64,000 nt of DNA from Ligustrum vulgare (Eukaryota; Streptophyta; Magnoliopsida; Lamiales; Oleaceae): NCBI GenBank assembly GCA_963555705.1, contig OY743168.1, positions 24,434,139 through 24,498,138 of the forward strand. The letters run 5' to 3'. Below the pieces are notes generated by a model. It was not told the origin of the DNA. It worked only from the letters and a program-made list of their open reading frames with translations, and did not search any database. The position numbers and the translations under genes were made by a program. This document shows, piece by piece, positions 11,666 to 22,954 of the stretch. The stretch's first letter is position 1. Each line of letters begins with the position of its first letter.

Positions 11666-11959
11666 CTATATAACGAAATGTTGTATCCAAGTTTTGTACA
11701 GCTCCAAAGCCAAAGTAAAGGAATGACCACAATACTGTAAAACTTTGCTGTCAAAATGCGTAAAAACGTCCTGCTCATCCATAGAAGCCACTTACTTTCG
11801 TTGCAACAGGAGTCTGCTACAGAACTGAGACGTATTTTGCCAGAACAAGTCATTGAGTACATGCAAGGATTCTTGGTTTTCGACTGACAAGCAAGGCAGG
11901 CCCATGTAGGCAAATATTTCTAGGGATGCATCATTGAGCAGGCCGAGGATTTTCCCCAG
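11666..11959 (-). pseudogene. Coding-like exon fragment, unidentified
   Basis: After a possible acceptor (TTAG then CTGGGG at 11959) the minus strand reads 98 codons with only one internal stop (TAA, 11792-11794). The peptide looks protein-like: LGLLNDASLEIFAYMGLPCL near the start and FDSKVLQYCGHSFTLALELY near the end. I do not recognise the family. A second, inverted and more diverged copy of its beginning lies at about 12400-12530 on the plus strand. A different minus-strand frame (11638-11913) is also open but has unusual composition, so I prefer the interrupted frame. It may be an exon of a decayed host gene or a captured fragment. Confidence 0.3.
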
Positions 11960-12530
11960 CTAACATGTGCCAGTAAGGATAGAGGGTCCAATCCGCTTTA
12001 TACTTCTCTTACCACGTAACTATCCATTTTTCTCTTAGCATATACTACAAAGAAAATGGTGGAAATGTAGCATACCTGTGAGGCATGATATGCCTGCCAT
12101 TACTCAATGAAAAAAGACGTATCCAATGGATTGCTTCCCTGGGTGACTTTTCATACGATAAATTAAGACGTGATATTCTGGTATGGTATGGTATGGTATG
12201 TAGTTGTTGCTTCATTGTTTGTGAATCTTTATGGTATGCAGTTGTTGCTTCATTGTTTGTGAATCTTTTGCAGAAAGCTAAGGAAGCAATCCAATGGATT
12301 CGTCCTTTTTTCATTGAGTAATAGCCCAGATTATCATGCCTCACAGGTTTGCTACTTTTCCGTCTTTGAGGTATATGATGAAACAAAAAGGAAAATAATG
12401 TCGTACAAGAGGTATAAAGTGGATTGACCCTACCTTCCTCATTGGCAGGCCTGTCAGCTGTGGAAAATCCTCAATGTGCTAGGAAATGCATCCGTACAAA
12501 AATTGGTCCACGTGAGCTAGCCTTTCACAG
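11880..12530. repeat. Imperfect inverted duplication, arms about 250 bp
   Basis: The left arm (about 11880-12150) and right arm (about 12270-12530) are reverse complements with mismatches. Matching landmarks are CCTGTGAGGCATGATA with ACTCAATGAAAAAAG in both arms, and the segment ATCCGCTTTATACTTCTCTT against its counterpart at about 12400-12430. The loop contains a tandem 42-base duplication (TATGGTATG followed by AGTTGTTGCTTCATTG, 12191-12267). Transcription through it would give a long hairpin. Part of the arm overlaps the coding-like fragment at 11666-11959. Confidence 0.7.
12191..12267. repeat. 42-bp tandem duplication in the inverted-repeat loop
   Basis: Two adjacent copies of TATGGTATG(T/C)AGTTGTTGCTTC continuing to GTGAATCTTT, with one difference between them. 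A short GGTAT run precedes the first copy. Confidence 0.75.
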
Positions 12531-12697
12531 GTAGGTATATCATTCCACAATCTAGACTCCACTTAAAATAGCCGACTTTGAGCGGACATTTCCATTTTCA
12601 TCTGAAGAATGTATCCGATGGCTTCATGTTGAAGGCATGGGACCACATGAGATGATTCATTGCGTCCGAAGCATTAGGACCAGATATCATCGATTAA

Positions 12698-15600
12698 AGA
12701 CCACCTCTGAAGGGAAATCCTCTAGTAGAGACAATTTTACCTGCATGATCGTAAACATAAATTGTAACTAATCTCGTTTACAGTATAAAAGTCAGATATT
12801 AACACCTGCAAAACTTACTTCAATCTGGAAGTACTCTAACAAGATTGGAATTCAAGCAATCCATTACATTATGCACTCAGCTGGTGTATGCAAAATTAGA
12901 GACTAACGACAAGACCATGTGTTTCCAGTGGAGATGGATATGTAACATAATGGGTAAGGACATTCCCTTACTGAGGATAACTTACGAAGTGCAGTATATT
13001 TGATTAAACAAATATAGTACACATTTTTCTACAATATGGTAGATATATCTAGAAAGGTTTACAAAGGAAAACTGAAGCTTTGCTTGTTAATGCAATTCAA
13101 TAACAACAGTTCGCCGTCAAGCTCAAATGATAGCTTCAATCATGCTTCATCAAGTTGCAAATTACTCAGAAAAACAACTAACCAATCATAAACCAATTGA
13201 TTGACATCTTACATCGACAAAAAGAAAAAAAGACCACCTCTGAAGGGAAATCCTCTAGTAGAGACAATTTTACCTGCATGATCGTAAACATAAATTGTAA
13301 CTAATCTCGTTTACAGTATAAAAGTCAGATATTAACACCTGCAAAACTTACTTCAATCTGGAAGTACTCTAACAAGATTGGAATTCAAGCAATCCATTAC
13401 ATTATGCACTCAGCTGGTGTATGCAAAATTAGAGAATAACGAACAAGACCATGTGTTTCCGGGGGAGATGGATATGTAACATAATGGGTAAGGACATTCC
13501 TTGACTGAGGATAACTTACGAAGTGCAGTCTATTTGATTAAACAAATATAGTACGCATTTTTCTACAATATGGTAGATATATCTAGAAAGGTTTACAAAG
13601 GAAAACTGAAGCTTTGCTTGTTAATGCAATTCAATAACAACAGTTCGCCGTCAAGCTCAAATGATAGCTTCAATCATGCTTCATCAAGTTGCAAATTACT
13701 CAGAAAAACAACTAACCAATCATAAACCAATTGATTGACATCTTACATCGACAAAAAGAAAAAAAGACCACCTCTGAAGGGAAATCCTCTAGTAGAGACA
13801 ATTTTACCTGCATGATCGTAAACATAAATTGTAACTAATCTCGTTTACAGTATAAAAGTCAGATATTAACACCTGCAAAACTTACTTCAATCTGGAAGTA
13901 CTCTAACAAGATTGGAATTCAAGTAATCCATTACATTATGCACTCAGCTGGTGTATGCAAAATTAGAGAATAACGAACAAGACCATGTGTTTCCGGGGGA
14001 GATGGATATGTAACATAATGGGTAAGGTCATTCCTTGACTGAGGATAACTTACGAAGTGCAGTCTATTTGATTAAACAAATATAGTACGCATTTTTCTAC
14101 AATATGGTAGATATATCTAGAAAGGTTTACAAAGGAAAACTGAAGCTTTGCTTGTTAATGCAATTCAATAACAACAGTTCGCCGTCAAGCTCAAATGATA
14201 GCTTCAATCATGCTTCATCAAGTTGCAAATTACTCAGAAAAACAACTAACCAATCATAAACCAATTGATTGACATCTTACATCGACAAAAAGAAAAAAAG
14301 ACCACCTCTGAAGGGAAATCCTCTAGTAGAGACAATTTTACCTGCATGTTCGTAAACATAAATTGTAACTAATCTCGTTTACAGTATAAAAGTCAGATAT
14401 TAACACCTGCAAAACTTACTTCAATCTGGAAGTACTCTAACAAGATTGGAATTCAAGCAATCCATTACATTATGCACTCAGCTGGTGTATGCAAAATTAG
14501 AGAATAACGAACAAGACCATGTGTTTCCGGGGGAGATGGATATGTAACATAATGGGTAAGGACATTCCTTGACTGAGGATAACTTACGAAGTGCAGTCTA
14601 TTTGATTAAACAAATATAGTACGCATTTTTCTACAATATGGTAGATATATCTAGAAAGGTTTACAAAGGAAAACTGAAGCTTTGCTTGTTAATGCAATTC
14701 AATAACAACAGTTCGCCGTCAAGCTCAAATGATAGCTTCAATCATGCTTCATCAAGTTGCAAATTACTCAGAAAAACAACTAACCAATCATAAACCAATT
14801 GATTGACATCTTACATCGACAAAAAGAAAAAAAGACCACCTCTGAAGGGAAATCCTCTAGTAGAGACAATTTTACCTGCATGATCGTAAACATAAATTGT
14901 AACTAATCTCGTTTACAGTATAAAAGTCAGATATTAACACCTGCAAAACTTACTTCAATCTGGAAGTACTCTAACAAGATTGGAATTCAAGCAATCCATT
15001 ACATTATGCACTCAGCTGGTGTATGCAAAATTAGAGAATAACGAACAAGACCATGTGTTTCCGGGGGAGATGGATATGTAACATAATGGGTAAGGACATT
15101 CCTTGACTGAGGATAACTTACGAAGTGCAGTCTATTTGATTAAACAAATATAGTACGCATTTTTCTACAATATGGTAGATATATCTAGAAAGGTTTACAA
15201 AGGAAAACTGAAGCTTTGCTTGTTAATGCAATTCAATAACAACAGTTCGCCGTCAAGCTCAAATGATAGCTTCAATCATGCTTCATCAAGTTGCAAATTA
15301 CTCAGAAAAACAACTAACCAATCATAAACCAATTGATTGACATCTTACATCGACAAAAAGAAAAAAAGACCACCTCTGAAGGGAAATCCTCTAGTAGAGA
15401 CAATTTTACCTGCATGATCGTAAACATAAATTGTAACTAATCTCGTTTACAGTATAAAAGTCAGATATTAACACCTGCAAAACTTACTTCAATCTGGAAG
15501 TACTCTAACAAGATTGGAATTCAAGCAATCCATTACATTATGCACTCAGCTGGTGTATGCAAAATTAGAGAATAACGACAAGACCATGTGTTTCCGGTGG

Positions 15601-15885
15601 AGATGGATATGTAACATAATGGGTAAGGACATTCCTTTACTGAGGATAACTTACGAAGTGCAGTCTATTTGATTAAACAAATATAGTACACATTTTTCTA
15701 CAATATGGTAGATATATCTAGAAAGGTTTACGCTTTGCTTGTTAATGCAATTCAATAACAACAGTTCGCCGTCAAGCTCAAATGATAGCTTCAATCAAGT
15801 TGCAAATTTCCCAGAAAAACTACTAACCAATCATAAACCAATTGATTGACATCTTACATCGACAAAAAGAAAAAAAGACCACAAG
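12698..15885. repeat. Six tandem copies of a 534-bp unit
   Basis: Units start with AGACCACCTCTGAAGGG at 12698, 13231, 13765, 14299, 14833 and 15367. Spacings are 533, 534, 534, 534 and 534 bases; the last unit is about 509 bases because of two small deletions. Interior copies are almost identical. The first and last share variants that the interior lacks (ACGACAAGACC rather than ACGAACAAGACC; CGGTGG or CAGTGG rather than CGGGGG), a pattern expected from repeated unequal exchange. No long frame runs through the unit. I see no similarity to a known satellite or rDNA spacer. Confidence 0.95.
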
Positions 15886-17148
15886 AGAGGGTAGACAGAT
15901 TGGTTCCTATAGCAAAAGGCATCTTCTATAGTCTATTCTATATTGGTACCGCCATGAGTAAATATTAAAATGAGCAATGTAAAAGAAAAAAGAAAAAAAG
16001 GAATGAGAATATTTACAAAAATGTAGTGAATCAGTTACAAAATGACCTGCAGCCAGGTTTTACTTTAAAAAACAGGTTTTGTCAGATGATTTTTTTATTT
16101 TTTAAAAATACACACTACCAAGAGAAAGCAAGAGATTACTCATATATAATCAAACTCTTTATGTCTACTAAAGAAATCAAAGTCAATCCAGTCTCACGTA
16201 AGTCTGTGGTCATGAATGATGCAAATATTAATTTCTTGAAAACTGTACTCGACTCTTCCTCCGAGTTCACAAAAAATGATTTAACACCTTTCAAGCTCAT
16301 AAAACATCATTATCCTTCTTGGCAATACATTTATTACGGCGAGCTACACTCAAGGTCTACTTAAAAATTTCCAAATATGTTGGTCTGCAACAACTTTTCT
16401 CTTGAAAAAGAAAACTAACAACGTTATATTAAAAAGGAATTTAATAAAAAACTTTCGAGGATCCTCCCCCCTCAACCCACCCACCCACTCTACACACACA
16501 AAAAAAAAAAAAAATGAGAGAGAGTTGTGACTACAATGACCAGGAAAAATCTTGCAATAGTACTCAGAGGAAATTAGATTTGGGTAATAAGCACAAATGG
16601 TTCACAACCTTTATATTTTTGCATTTATACCCTTAGAATCACCAAATGTTGCGAAAATAGTCCTTACAATTAGATTCCGTTAGTTTTTTCTGTTAAAAAC
16701 GTGTAAATAGCACAAATGATCCCTAACATTTGAGTTTTTTACGATAATAGTCTCTAACATATTAAGGTCACGTTTGGCATTTTTAGTTTGTAACCTCCAA
16801 ACATTTGGCGTATTTAGTCCATAACATATTAAGCCCCTATACGTTTGGTATATTTAGTCTCTAACATATTAAGCCCCTTTTTTAAACCAATTATTTTAAA
16901 TAATATGGTTTGTAATCGTAATTTTTTGAAGAATTTGTTGTTAAAAAAATTGAATTTATTTGTAAATTATTTTATTGATAGAATGTGTGGTTAAAAACGA
17001 GTTTTAAAAAATAAAATTTATTCTGAATTTCTAAAATGCACAATAAAATATTTAACAAAAATTCACATTTTCAACCTATTGGAAAAAAAATAATGAATCC
17101 ATGGAACATAAACAAACAAATACATTGGACATTATTTTAGAAATTGAA
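15886..17148. other. AT-rich DNA with a short tandem repeat near 16700-16870
   Basis: No convincing gene. An open frame of 112 codons at 16026-16364 has no recognisable domain. Around 16690-16870 a phrase like TTTAGTC(T/C)(C/A)TAACATATTAA recurs about three times. CA-rich low complexity lies at 16470-16515. The left boundary of the second CACTA element is not visible here, and no CACTAGTAC terminus was found. Confidence 0.4.
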
Positions 17149-17152
17149 TCCC

Positions 17153-17190
17153 CCTACAGGTTGGTTAAGTCCAATTTATAGGGGGGATTC
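17153..17190 (+). repeat. Shared 37-bp motif, copy 3 (second CACTA)
   Basis: Reads CCTACAGGTTGGTTAAGTCC and ends GGGGGGATTCT. It is the reverse complement of the copies at 1241 and 9703, hence the same sense relative to transposon coding. Here it lies upstream of the His exon rather than downstream of it. Confidence 0.7.
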
Positions 17191-17599
17191 TATCAAAATT
17201 TTAGTAAGATTTTATAAATAGAAATGAAAATAAAAAATTAAGGTGATTTCATTCGTTTTAACACATTGTGAATATCTTGATATATGTGTTTTAAATTAGT
17301 TACGGATAAGTAATGATTGTGATGTATTTATAAGTGAATTATTTGCGATGTTTTGTACTTGTTGGATGTTTTGGTGAGTTGAGATTATTATGTTGTGCTG
17401 ATTTGGAGATATGAGCATATATAGTGAATAATTAAGATGCTAAAAATGTTTGAGTTTTTAACATGCTGAGGATAAATATTTTAGACTAGATGATAATGTT
17501 GAAGTTTGACTGGAATTTTGAATATGTTGAAGTTAAATATTTTAGTTTTATGTATTTCTTTATTTATTTAAAGAATACTTACACGTTCATAATACGTAG

Positions 17600-18288
17600 G
17601 AATCATTGGATGTTGCTTGCGATATGTTGTGAAGCCAATACTGTGTATTTCATAGATTCAGCACAACCATGTAGGTGTAACATAGAAATCAAGCCGTCAT
17701 TGAATGTGTAAGTAATTATTGCTTGTTCAAACTTTTGTATTTAGTGCATTGTAGATAAGTTGGGTTACTTTCATGGGATAATCGTAGAGAGTTTGAGGTG
17801 AAATTGATGTTTTTGTGTTGTGATTACTTTCATAATTATTGCTTGTTCAAACTTTGATGTATTTTGATGCAGTTGTTTACCTGAGAGCCACATGTGATTA
17901 ATTTTCAGGGACGTGAAAGTGATTGATTTTCTCCATCGAAAACTTCATAGGTAGGTGATTCATTTTTTATTATTATAAAAGAGCTAACTTTAAAAAAGTC
18001 AGTTTCTAAATTTGGTACATCTCCAAGTGATCGAACTTGGATTTTGTTGACTAATGATTTTCTCTACACAAGGTATAAGTTATTGATGATAGTTGTTTAA
18101 TTATGATTTATATGTAATTGTCATAATAAATATTAATTCTTATTAATTATTTTTAGGCATTTCAAGAATTTTATTCAACAGAGGAAATTGACGAGGTTCG
18201 GAATTTATGGGCCAAATACTTCGTCGAAGAGTGTGTAAATTTGGCTCATTTTATGTTAACATGTACAAATTTTTTAACAATATTGTGA
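17600..18288 (+). pseudogene. Ulp1-like protease remnant of the second CACTA
   Basis: Exon 17600-17707 carries NHWMLLAICC (catalytic His context) and VYFIDSAQP (catalytic Asp context). An acceptor AG and donor GTAAG sit in the same places as in the first element. Exon 18157-18288 matches the last exon of the first element (EFYSTEEIDEVRNLWAKYFV), with the stop displaced downstream. Between them only one short exon-like segment (about 17909-17950) is seen. The exon with the catalytic Cys box (ECGYYVM in the first element) is absent, so the protease cannot be active. Confidence 0.75.
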
Positions 18289-18461
18289 ATACAAAATTAA
18301 TTATTTCGAAATTCTGTTTATTGAGTTATTAAGTTTTGTTTTGCATTCCTCGATTATATATTTGTTGAAGATAATTAGTTGATGTGTATGTGATTGTTAT
18401 AGTGTATATAGGTATAATGGAAATATAAATAAATGAATAATTAAAAAAAAAATTCATACTA

Positions 18462-18740
18462 AAAGGCGTCGGTTGTTGTCGAAACCCGATGCCTATAAGT
18501 ATGACTTAAGGCGTCGGTTGTTATAAAACAACCGACGCCTTAAGTCATATAAAAGGCGTTGGTTATGACTAAAGGCGTCGGTTGTTACTTAACAACCGAC
18601 ACCTTAAATTAATATAAGACGTCGGTTTACAACCGACGCCTTAAGTATACAGCTTTAGCGTTGCTACTATAGGCGTCTCCTGTACAACCGACGCCTTTTT
18701 CGCTTTACAACCGACGCCTTTGACTCTTATTGTACTAGTG
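18462..18740 (+). repeat. Subterminal repeats and terminus of the second CACTA
   Basis: At least eight direct or inverted copies of AGGCGTCGGTTGT (variants ACGTCGGTTTAC and GCGTTGGTTATG) occur in 260 bases, ending in TACTAGTG. The core is shared with the first CACTA element, so the two belong to one family. Confidence 0.85.
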
Positions 18741-18759
18741 ACACTTTAATGTGTGTCTC

Positions 18760-19848
18760 GCCACTTTGCTAATTAGGTTAAGAAAAATAGTCTTAAGAGA
18801 CTATTTGTAACCTCTTTACACTCCAAAACCCTACCAGGCCTAGTACCATAACCCAGACTCATTTCTGCACAACCCAATACAGGTAATAAGCCTGTACAAA
18901 CCCATTATAGTGAAGCCACCGAGGGAACCTGATCAGATCCAATTAAACTAAGCTCCAATAAATTAATTATAACCAGGTCAACTCTTGATCAGTCAAAAAT
19001 AATTTATTAATCACATTCTATTTCACTAAAAGAACGAGATTGCACTCTTAGACAAATTGAAATTACTGAAACAATTAATCAATAATTATATCCTCTGACT
19101 TATCGTTCTTACATGTTACCCCCGTCGATCAACTCGAATATTGGGAGCAAGTTAAAATGACCAAAATGCCCTTCTCTAAATATTCATAAACTCTCAACTC
19201 TCATCTTTTATCTGACAGTTCGATGTGATCACATCACATCATAGAATTCAACAGTCACTGTCGAATTACTGAGCTCAGATTCAACTGTCCACTAGAAGAA
19301 CCAGTGAGATTATGATCATACCTTAAAGGCGATGGATTCCATAATATGAATATATGTTCCTTGTTAGTTCACTTTAATTTCCAAAGTACCGAGATATTAA
19401 TCAGCAATTTGATCTCACCCATTGATACCTCAAAGAACTTCAAGTTAGTAATCGAAGTCCATTATCCGATTAGGATTAAGGTTCCACGTACGATAGTCAA
19501 GTGAAATTAAATTTGTATGGTCAATGTCACAAATTAATTTCACGTGGTCCCGTCCAATACGTTCCAAACGTACTCTCAATTTTATTTCCAAAGTTAAAGA
19601 TAGACTTAAATAAAATCGAAACGATCTTATCAAAATAAATTGTCCATATTTATTTACTGACTGTGAACGTTAATTTTAGATCAAATTACAAATTGAATCT
19701 TTCTGTGTTTAACAACTTAAACACTCAATCTGTAATATCAAATCGACCCATGAACAAACGTAACTTCATATTAATACAATCAATAAATATTTTATTTTAA
19801 ATATCGTGAATTATACTCTATGAGCATATATAATATATAATTCCAACA
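18760..19848 (-). mobile_element. Probable solo LTR (minus orientation)
   Basis: Read on the minus strand the segment begins TGTTGGAATTATATATTA at 19848, a start typical of plant copia LTRs. It runs through sequence with no coding capacity to about 18760, next to the CACTA terminus. No gag, pol or primer-binding site flanks it, and I could not find a matching 5-bp duplication. The low-coordinate end is therefore uncertain and may be truncated. A short 62-codon frame at 19445-19633 is not protein-like. Confidence 0.4.
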
Positions 19849-20656
19849 GCACACACCAACTAATATGTCTGTAATTAGTGCAATCATATTTGCATCATGT
19901 GTACCTGAGTTTTTTAATCTTCATAGCATCTGTTTCGTATTTTTTCCATGAAGCAATACATTTCTCTGCTTATACTTAACAAAATCTGCCAGGCCTTTCC
20001 GTGTAAATAGAACTTAGGTTTAGTATTTTGAAGGAGCTCAATAATATCATTCTAGATAAAAATGAAATACTTCATAATTTATTTTCACTTTACTCTCAGA
20101 TGAAAAAAAAAAAAAAAAAATGAAGAAGAAGAAGAAGAATAATCATCATGCATTTCCTAATGTCCACATAACTATTCTTCTATTTATTTATTTATTTTTA
20201 TTTTTATTTATTAAGATCTAAGTGCTACCCCCGCTGCAACTTACTTTCAACCCTCAAACTCAAGAACTAAACTCCAAGTCGTTGCTCATTCTCACTCATG
20301 CTTGCTTTCCCAAGGGTTTTCATCTAAAATTTAGCAGATGCTGCCCTTGATGAAAAGAGAGCTAGCAAACCCTGAGAGGAAATGAAGATATCAAGATATT
20401 ACAATTTAAGTCAAGGAAACATGGGAGATTCCTTCAGCTCTTCCAACCAAACAAACTTCTTATCTCTCCTAGTTTGAACTTCTTGGCACAATTTTCATGT
20501 AACTCTCAGACAAATTCATTCACGGATGAAAAAATTTCTTTCTTCGAAAAAAAAAAAAAAAAAGACCATTCACTGAATTAAAAATAAAAAATTTGACAGA
20601 GAAAAAGTGAATTAATTAGTACAGATACGAATTAAATCAGGAAAATGTAGATATAC
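19849..20656. other. AT-rich DNA with possible minus-strand exon
   Basis: No clear gene. On the minus strand, sequence at about 19919-19970 has exon-like features (AGCAG before AAATGTATTGCTTC; CTCAG before GTACAC). It does not continue the frame of the candidate exon at 20657 when joined directly. A-runs and GAA repeats lie at 20103-20140 and 20546-20562. Confidence 0.3.
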
Positions 20657-20715
20657 CTGACGAAGTTAGCATCCGGATCGCACCAAACCCTACTCGAATT
20701 CCGCAATTCCATCAT
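20657..20715 (-). CDS. Candidate first coding exon of a minus-strand gene
   Basis: On the minus strand an ATGATG start (20715) opens a peptide beginning MMELRNSSRVWCDPDANFV. It runs to a good donor (GTCAG then GTATATC at 20656). Sequence upstream on the same strand (20780-20920) includes AAACCCTAGA, typical of plant leaders. The continuation would lie in 11-20 kb, where transposons now sit. I do not recognise the product. The exon is short, so this rests on composition and splice context only. Confidence 0.3.
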
Positions 20716-22061
20716 CTTTTTTTTACCTTAATTTCTACTCAATAGTCATGCACTCAAAAGAATCCTATTTTTTTTTTTTTTTCCAGGTTAATATTTCAGA
20801 AGTGCTCGCAAGTGGGGGTTGCAATGAGGGAATTTGGGTCGACAAGGCAGGCGGTCTAGGGTTTGGAGGTGGGCAAAGAGATAAATGGCGGAGAATGCAA
20901 GCAATCGGCAGAAATTATGGCCCATTATGTGGAGGCGTTGGGGCTCAATTTTCTTATATATATATTTTTTATATTTATATATTTTTGGTATTAGTAGGAA
21001 GACGAGAATACTATTTTGAATTTTCTTTAATGGAGCACTTGGGATGAAAATTGACAGAAAAAAAGATAATTTGTGCAATAAAATGTAGAATTAAGAGTGA
21101 AAATATCAAAAATTGAAGGATATTTGCACAATAAAAGTAATAAAAAAAGGGGGCGCGTTTGCACAAATACCTAACTTTTTGTATCATAATTGAAATTTAC
21201 TATATTTAAAAAAAATTGAAAAATACTTCAATTTTTATTTTTATTTTGGAAAAATACTATTTTCATGAAGTAGTCTTATACTTTCAAAGTATCATAATAT
21301 GATACTTATGATACTTTCAAATTTTTAGTATCATAATTTGAAATTTTATCAAATTTTTACAATACTTTGGACGAAATTGTATTATCACAACTTGAAATTT
21401 TACTCTTTGATTATGATACTTTGTCTTTAATATAGCAGTGAAGGACTCCACCGACGACACTACCAACCCCACTATCCACCTCACCGACACTGCCACCACC
21501 AACCACCATCACCTCCACCTCCATCATCACCTCCACAAGCACATCACCACTACGTCACCACAACCCCTCTCTACCACAACTGGCAACAACCACATCGTAC
21601 ATGAGCATCACCGGTGCTGCTGGAGTCGGATGTGGAAATAGGGCAAGTGCACGGCGGAGGGAAGGAGACAGCGAGGACCTCCGTTCCGTGGGGGTGGTGT
21701 TGGACTTGGTGGTGGTTTCGTGCGGGTGGTGGTTCGCTACAGGGAAGAAGAAGAGTAACGCTGCAACAACAGCGTAGGCAGGGAAGGAGAAGGAGGAACA
21801 TATTTTTCAATTTTTCTGATTTGAGCAGTATATATCAGTTTAGTGGATTTTTTGTAGTATATAGTGCAATTTTCCTAAAAAATAATGATGTTTTGTGCTA
21901 ATTACCTATTTATTATTTGTTGTGAGGCCTTACATTGAGATTATTATTTTCTCATACGATTTGTTAATTTTAATTGATGAAGAGGACAATTCAAATGGTG
22001 CTATAGTGAGAGTGGCAATTCACAAGGAACTTGTTTCAGCTTGAAACAATTAAATTTATAC
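20716..22061. other. Leader-like and low-complexity DNA, no intact gene
   Basis: 20780-20960 is GC-richer, with AAACCCTAGACC on the minus strand, and may be leader or promoter of the exon at 20657-20715. 21436-21640 is CCACCA-type low complexity that gives His/Thr-rich or reverse-frame peptides without domains. 21640-21810 is GGTGG-rich. The remainder is AT-rich, with nothing else recognised. Confidence 0.4.
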
Positions 22062-22446
22062 CAGTGTTTAGAAAATCGAAAATCGATTCGAACCGGAAAA
22101 GTCAATGGGTCATGGTCAAAAGGTCTGATCGAGTCGAACCGGGGTTAAATCGGTTTCAATTAACAAATTAAAAATTATTTCAAAACTTTACAAATAAACC
22201 AACACTTACTCATTTAGAAAATAAAATCATATCCAAAAGTAGCTTAAAATAACTTTTTTTTAAAAAAATTCTGCAAAAAAAAAAAAAAAAAGAAGTCAAA
22301 ATCGGGTTTAAAACTCGTACCAGTTCCTGGTTTCCGGTCCGGGGTATAAAAGCCCAGTTTTAAGGCTCAACCGGACCGGTTTTTCAATTAGTTCTCGATT
22401 TTCCCGATTGAAACGGTCGGTCCGATCCAGTTTTTCCAGAACACTG
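22062..22446. mobile_element. hAT-type MITE, 385 bp
   Basis: The left end CAGTGTTTAGAAAA and right end TTTTCCAGAACACTG are imperfect inverted repeats. The element is flanked by a perfect 8-bp duplication ATTTATAC (22054-22061 and 22447-22454), the hAT hallmark. It has no coding capacity. The interior carries subterminal inverted sequence (AATCGATTCGAACCGG against CCGGACCGG). It shares its terminal bases with the element at 52681-52975. Confidence 0.9.
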
Positions 22447-22954
22447 ATTTATACACGCTATTTTAATAAATAATGAAGAGTCAGAAAAAGTTATCAAGAT
22501 GGATCCATTTCTTAAATCAATTCAAATTTGGGTAAATTTAAAAAAAAAAAAAAACGATCACTAAAGTTTCGTTTTTATTGTGCTGGTCATTGAAGTTACA
22601 ATTAATTTCGAAAATGGCCAATCGGGACCAACTTTCACCCAAAATTAAAGATGAAGACTTAAGGTAGAATTTTGATCACATTTTGAAAAATCGCAAACAA
22701 ACCCCCACCCACTAATAGCACCCCATTTTCAATTATCAATGCCACCACGAAAAAGGAAGGAGAAAAAGCTGGTGCAAAACCTCACTAGTAATCCGATGTG
22801 ATTTGGGGAGAGGTTTCTTCCCCAAACACTGGTGCAAAATCGCACTAGATATAATGTGGTTTCGCACCAATTTTTTGGTGCGAAATCGCACCTGTAAAGG
22901 GGCGAGAAACCTCCCCCAATCAGTGAGATTTTGCACCAATTGGGAGGACAATTT

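Larger units (their letters stand above)
17149..18740 (+). mobile_element. Second CACTA element, 3' part only
   Basis: The right terminus (18729-18740) reads ATTGTACTAGTG, the complement of CACTAGTACAAT. It is preceded by direct and inverted copies of AGGCGTCGGTTGTT (18462-18725). Two exons match the protease gene of the first CACTA element: a His exon of exactly the same length (108 bases) and the last exon. No transposase sequence and no 5' terminus are seen, so the element is deleted or cut off on its left. The left boundary given is only where recognisable sequence starts. Confidence 0.8.

Noticed and set aside
12698..15885. Considered rDNA spacer or centromeric satellite
   Set aside because: No rRNA sequence nearby, only six units, and 534 bp is not a typical centromeric monomer size. 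Identity left open.
16026..16364. 112-codon open frame considered as a small gene
   Set aside because: No recognisable domain, no leader or splice context. The length is not exceptional for AT-poor chance frames in this region.
21438..21901. Frames rich in His/Thr/Pro or Gly/Arg
   Set aside because: Produced by CCACCA and GGTGG low complexity. No splice or start context supports a gene.
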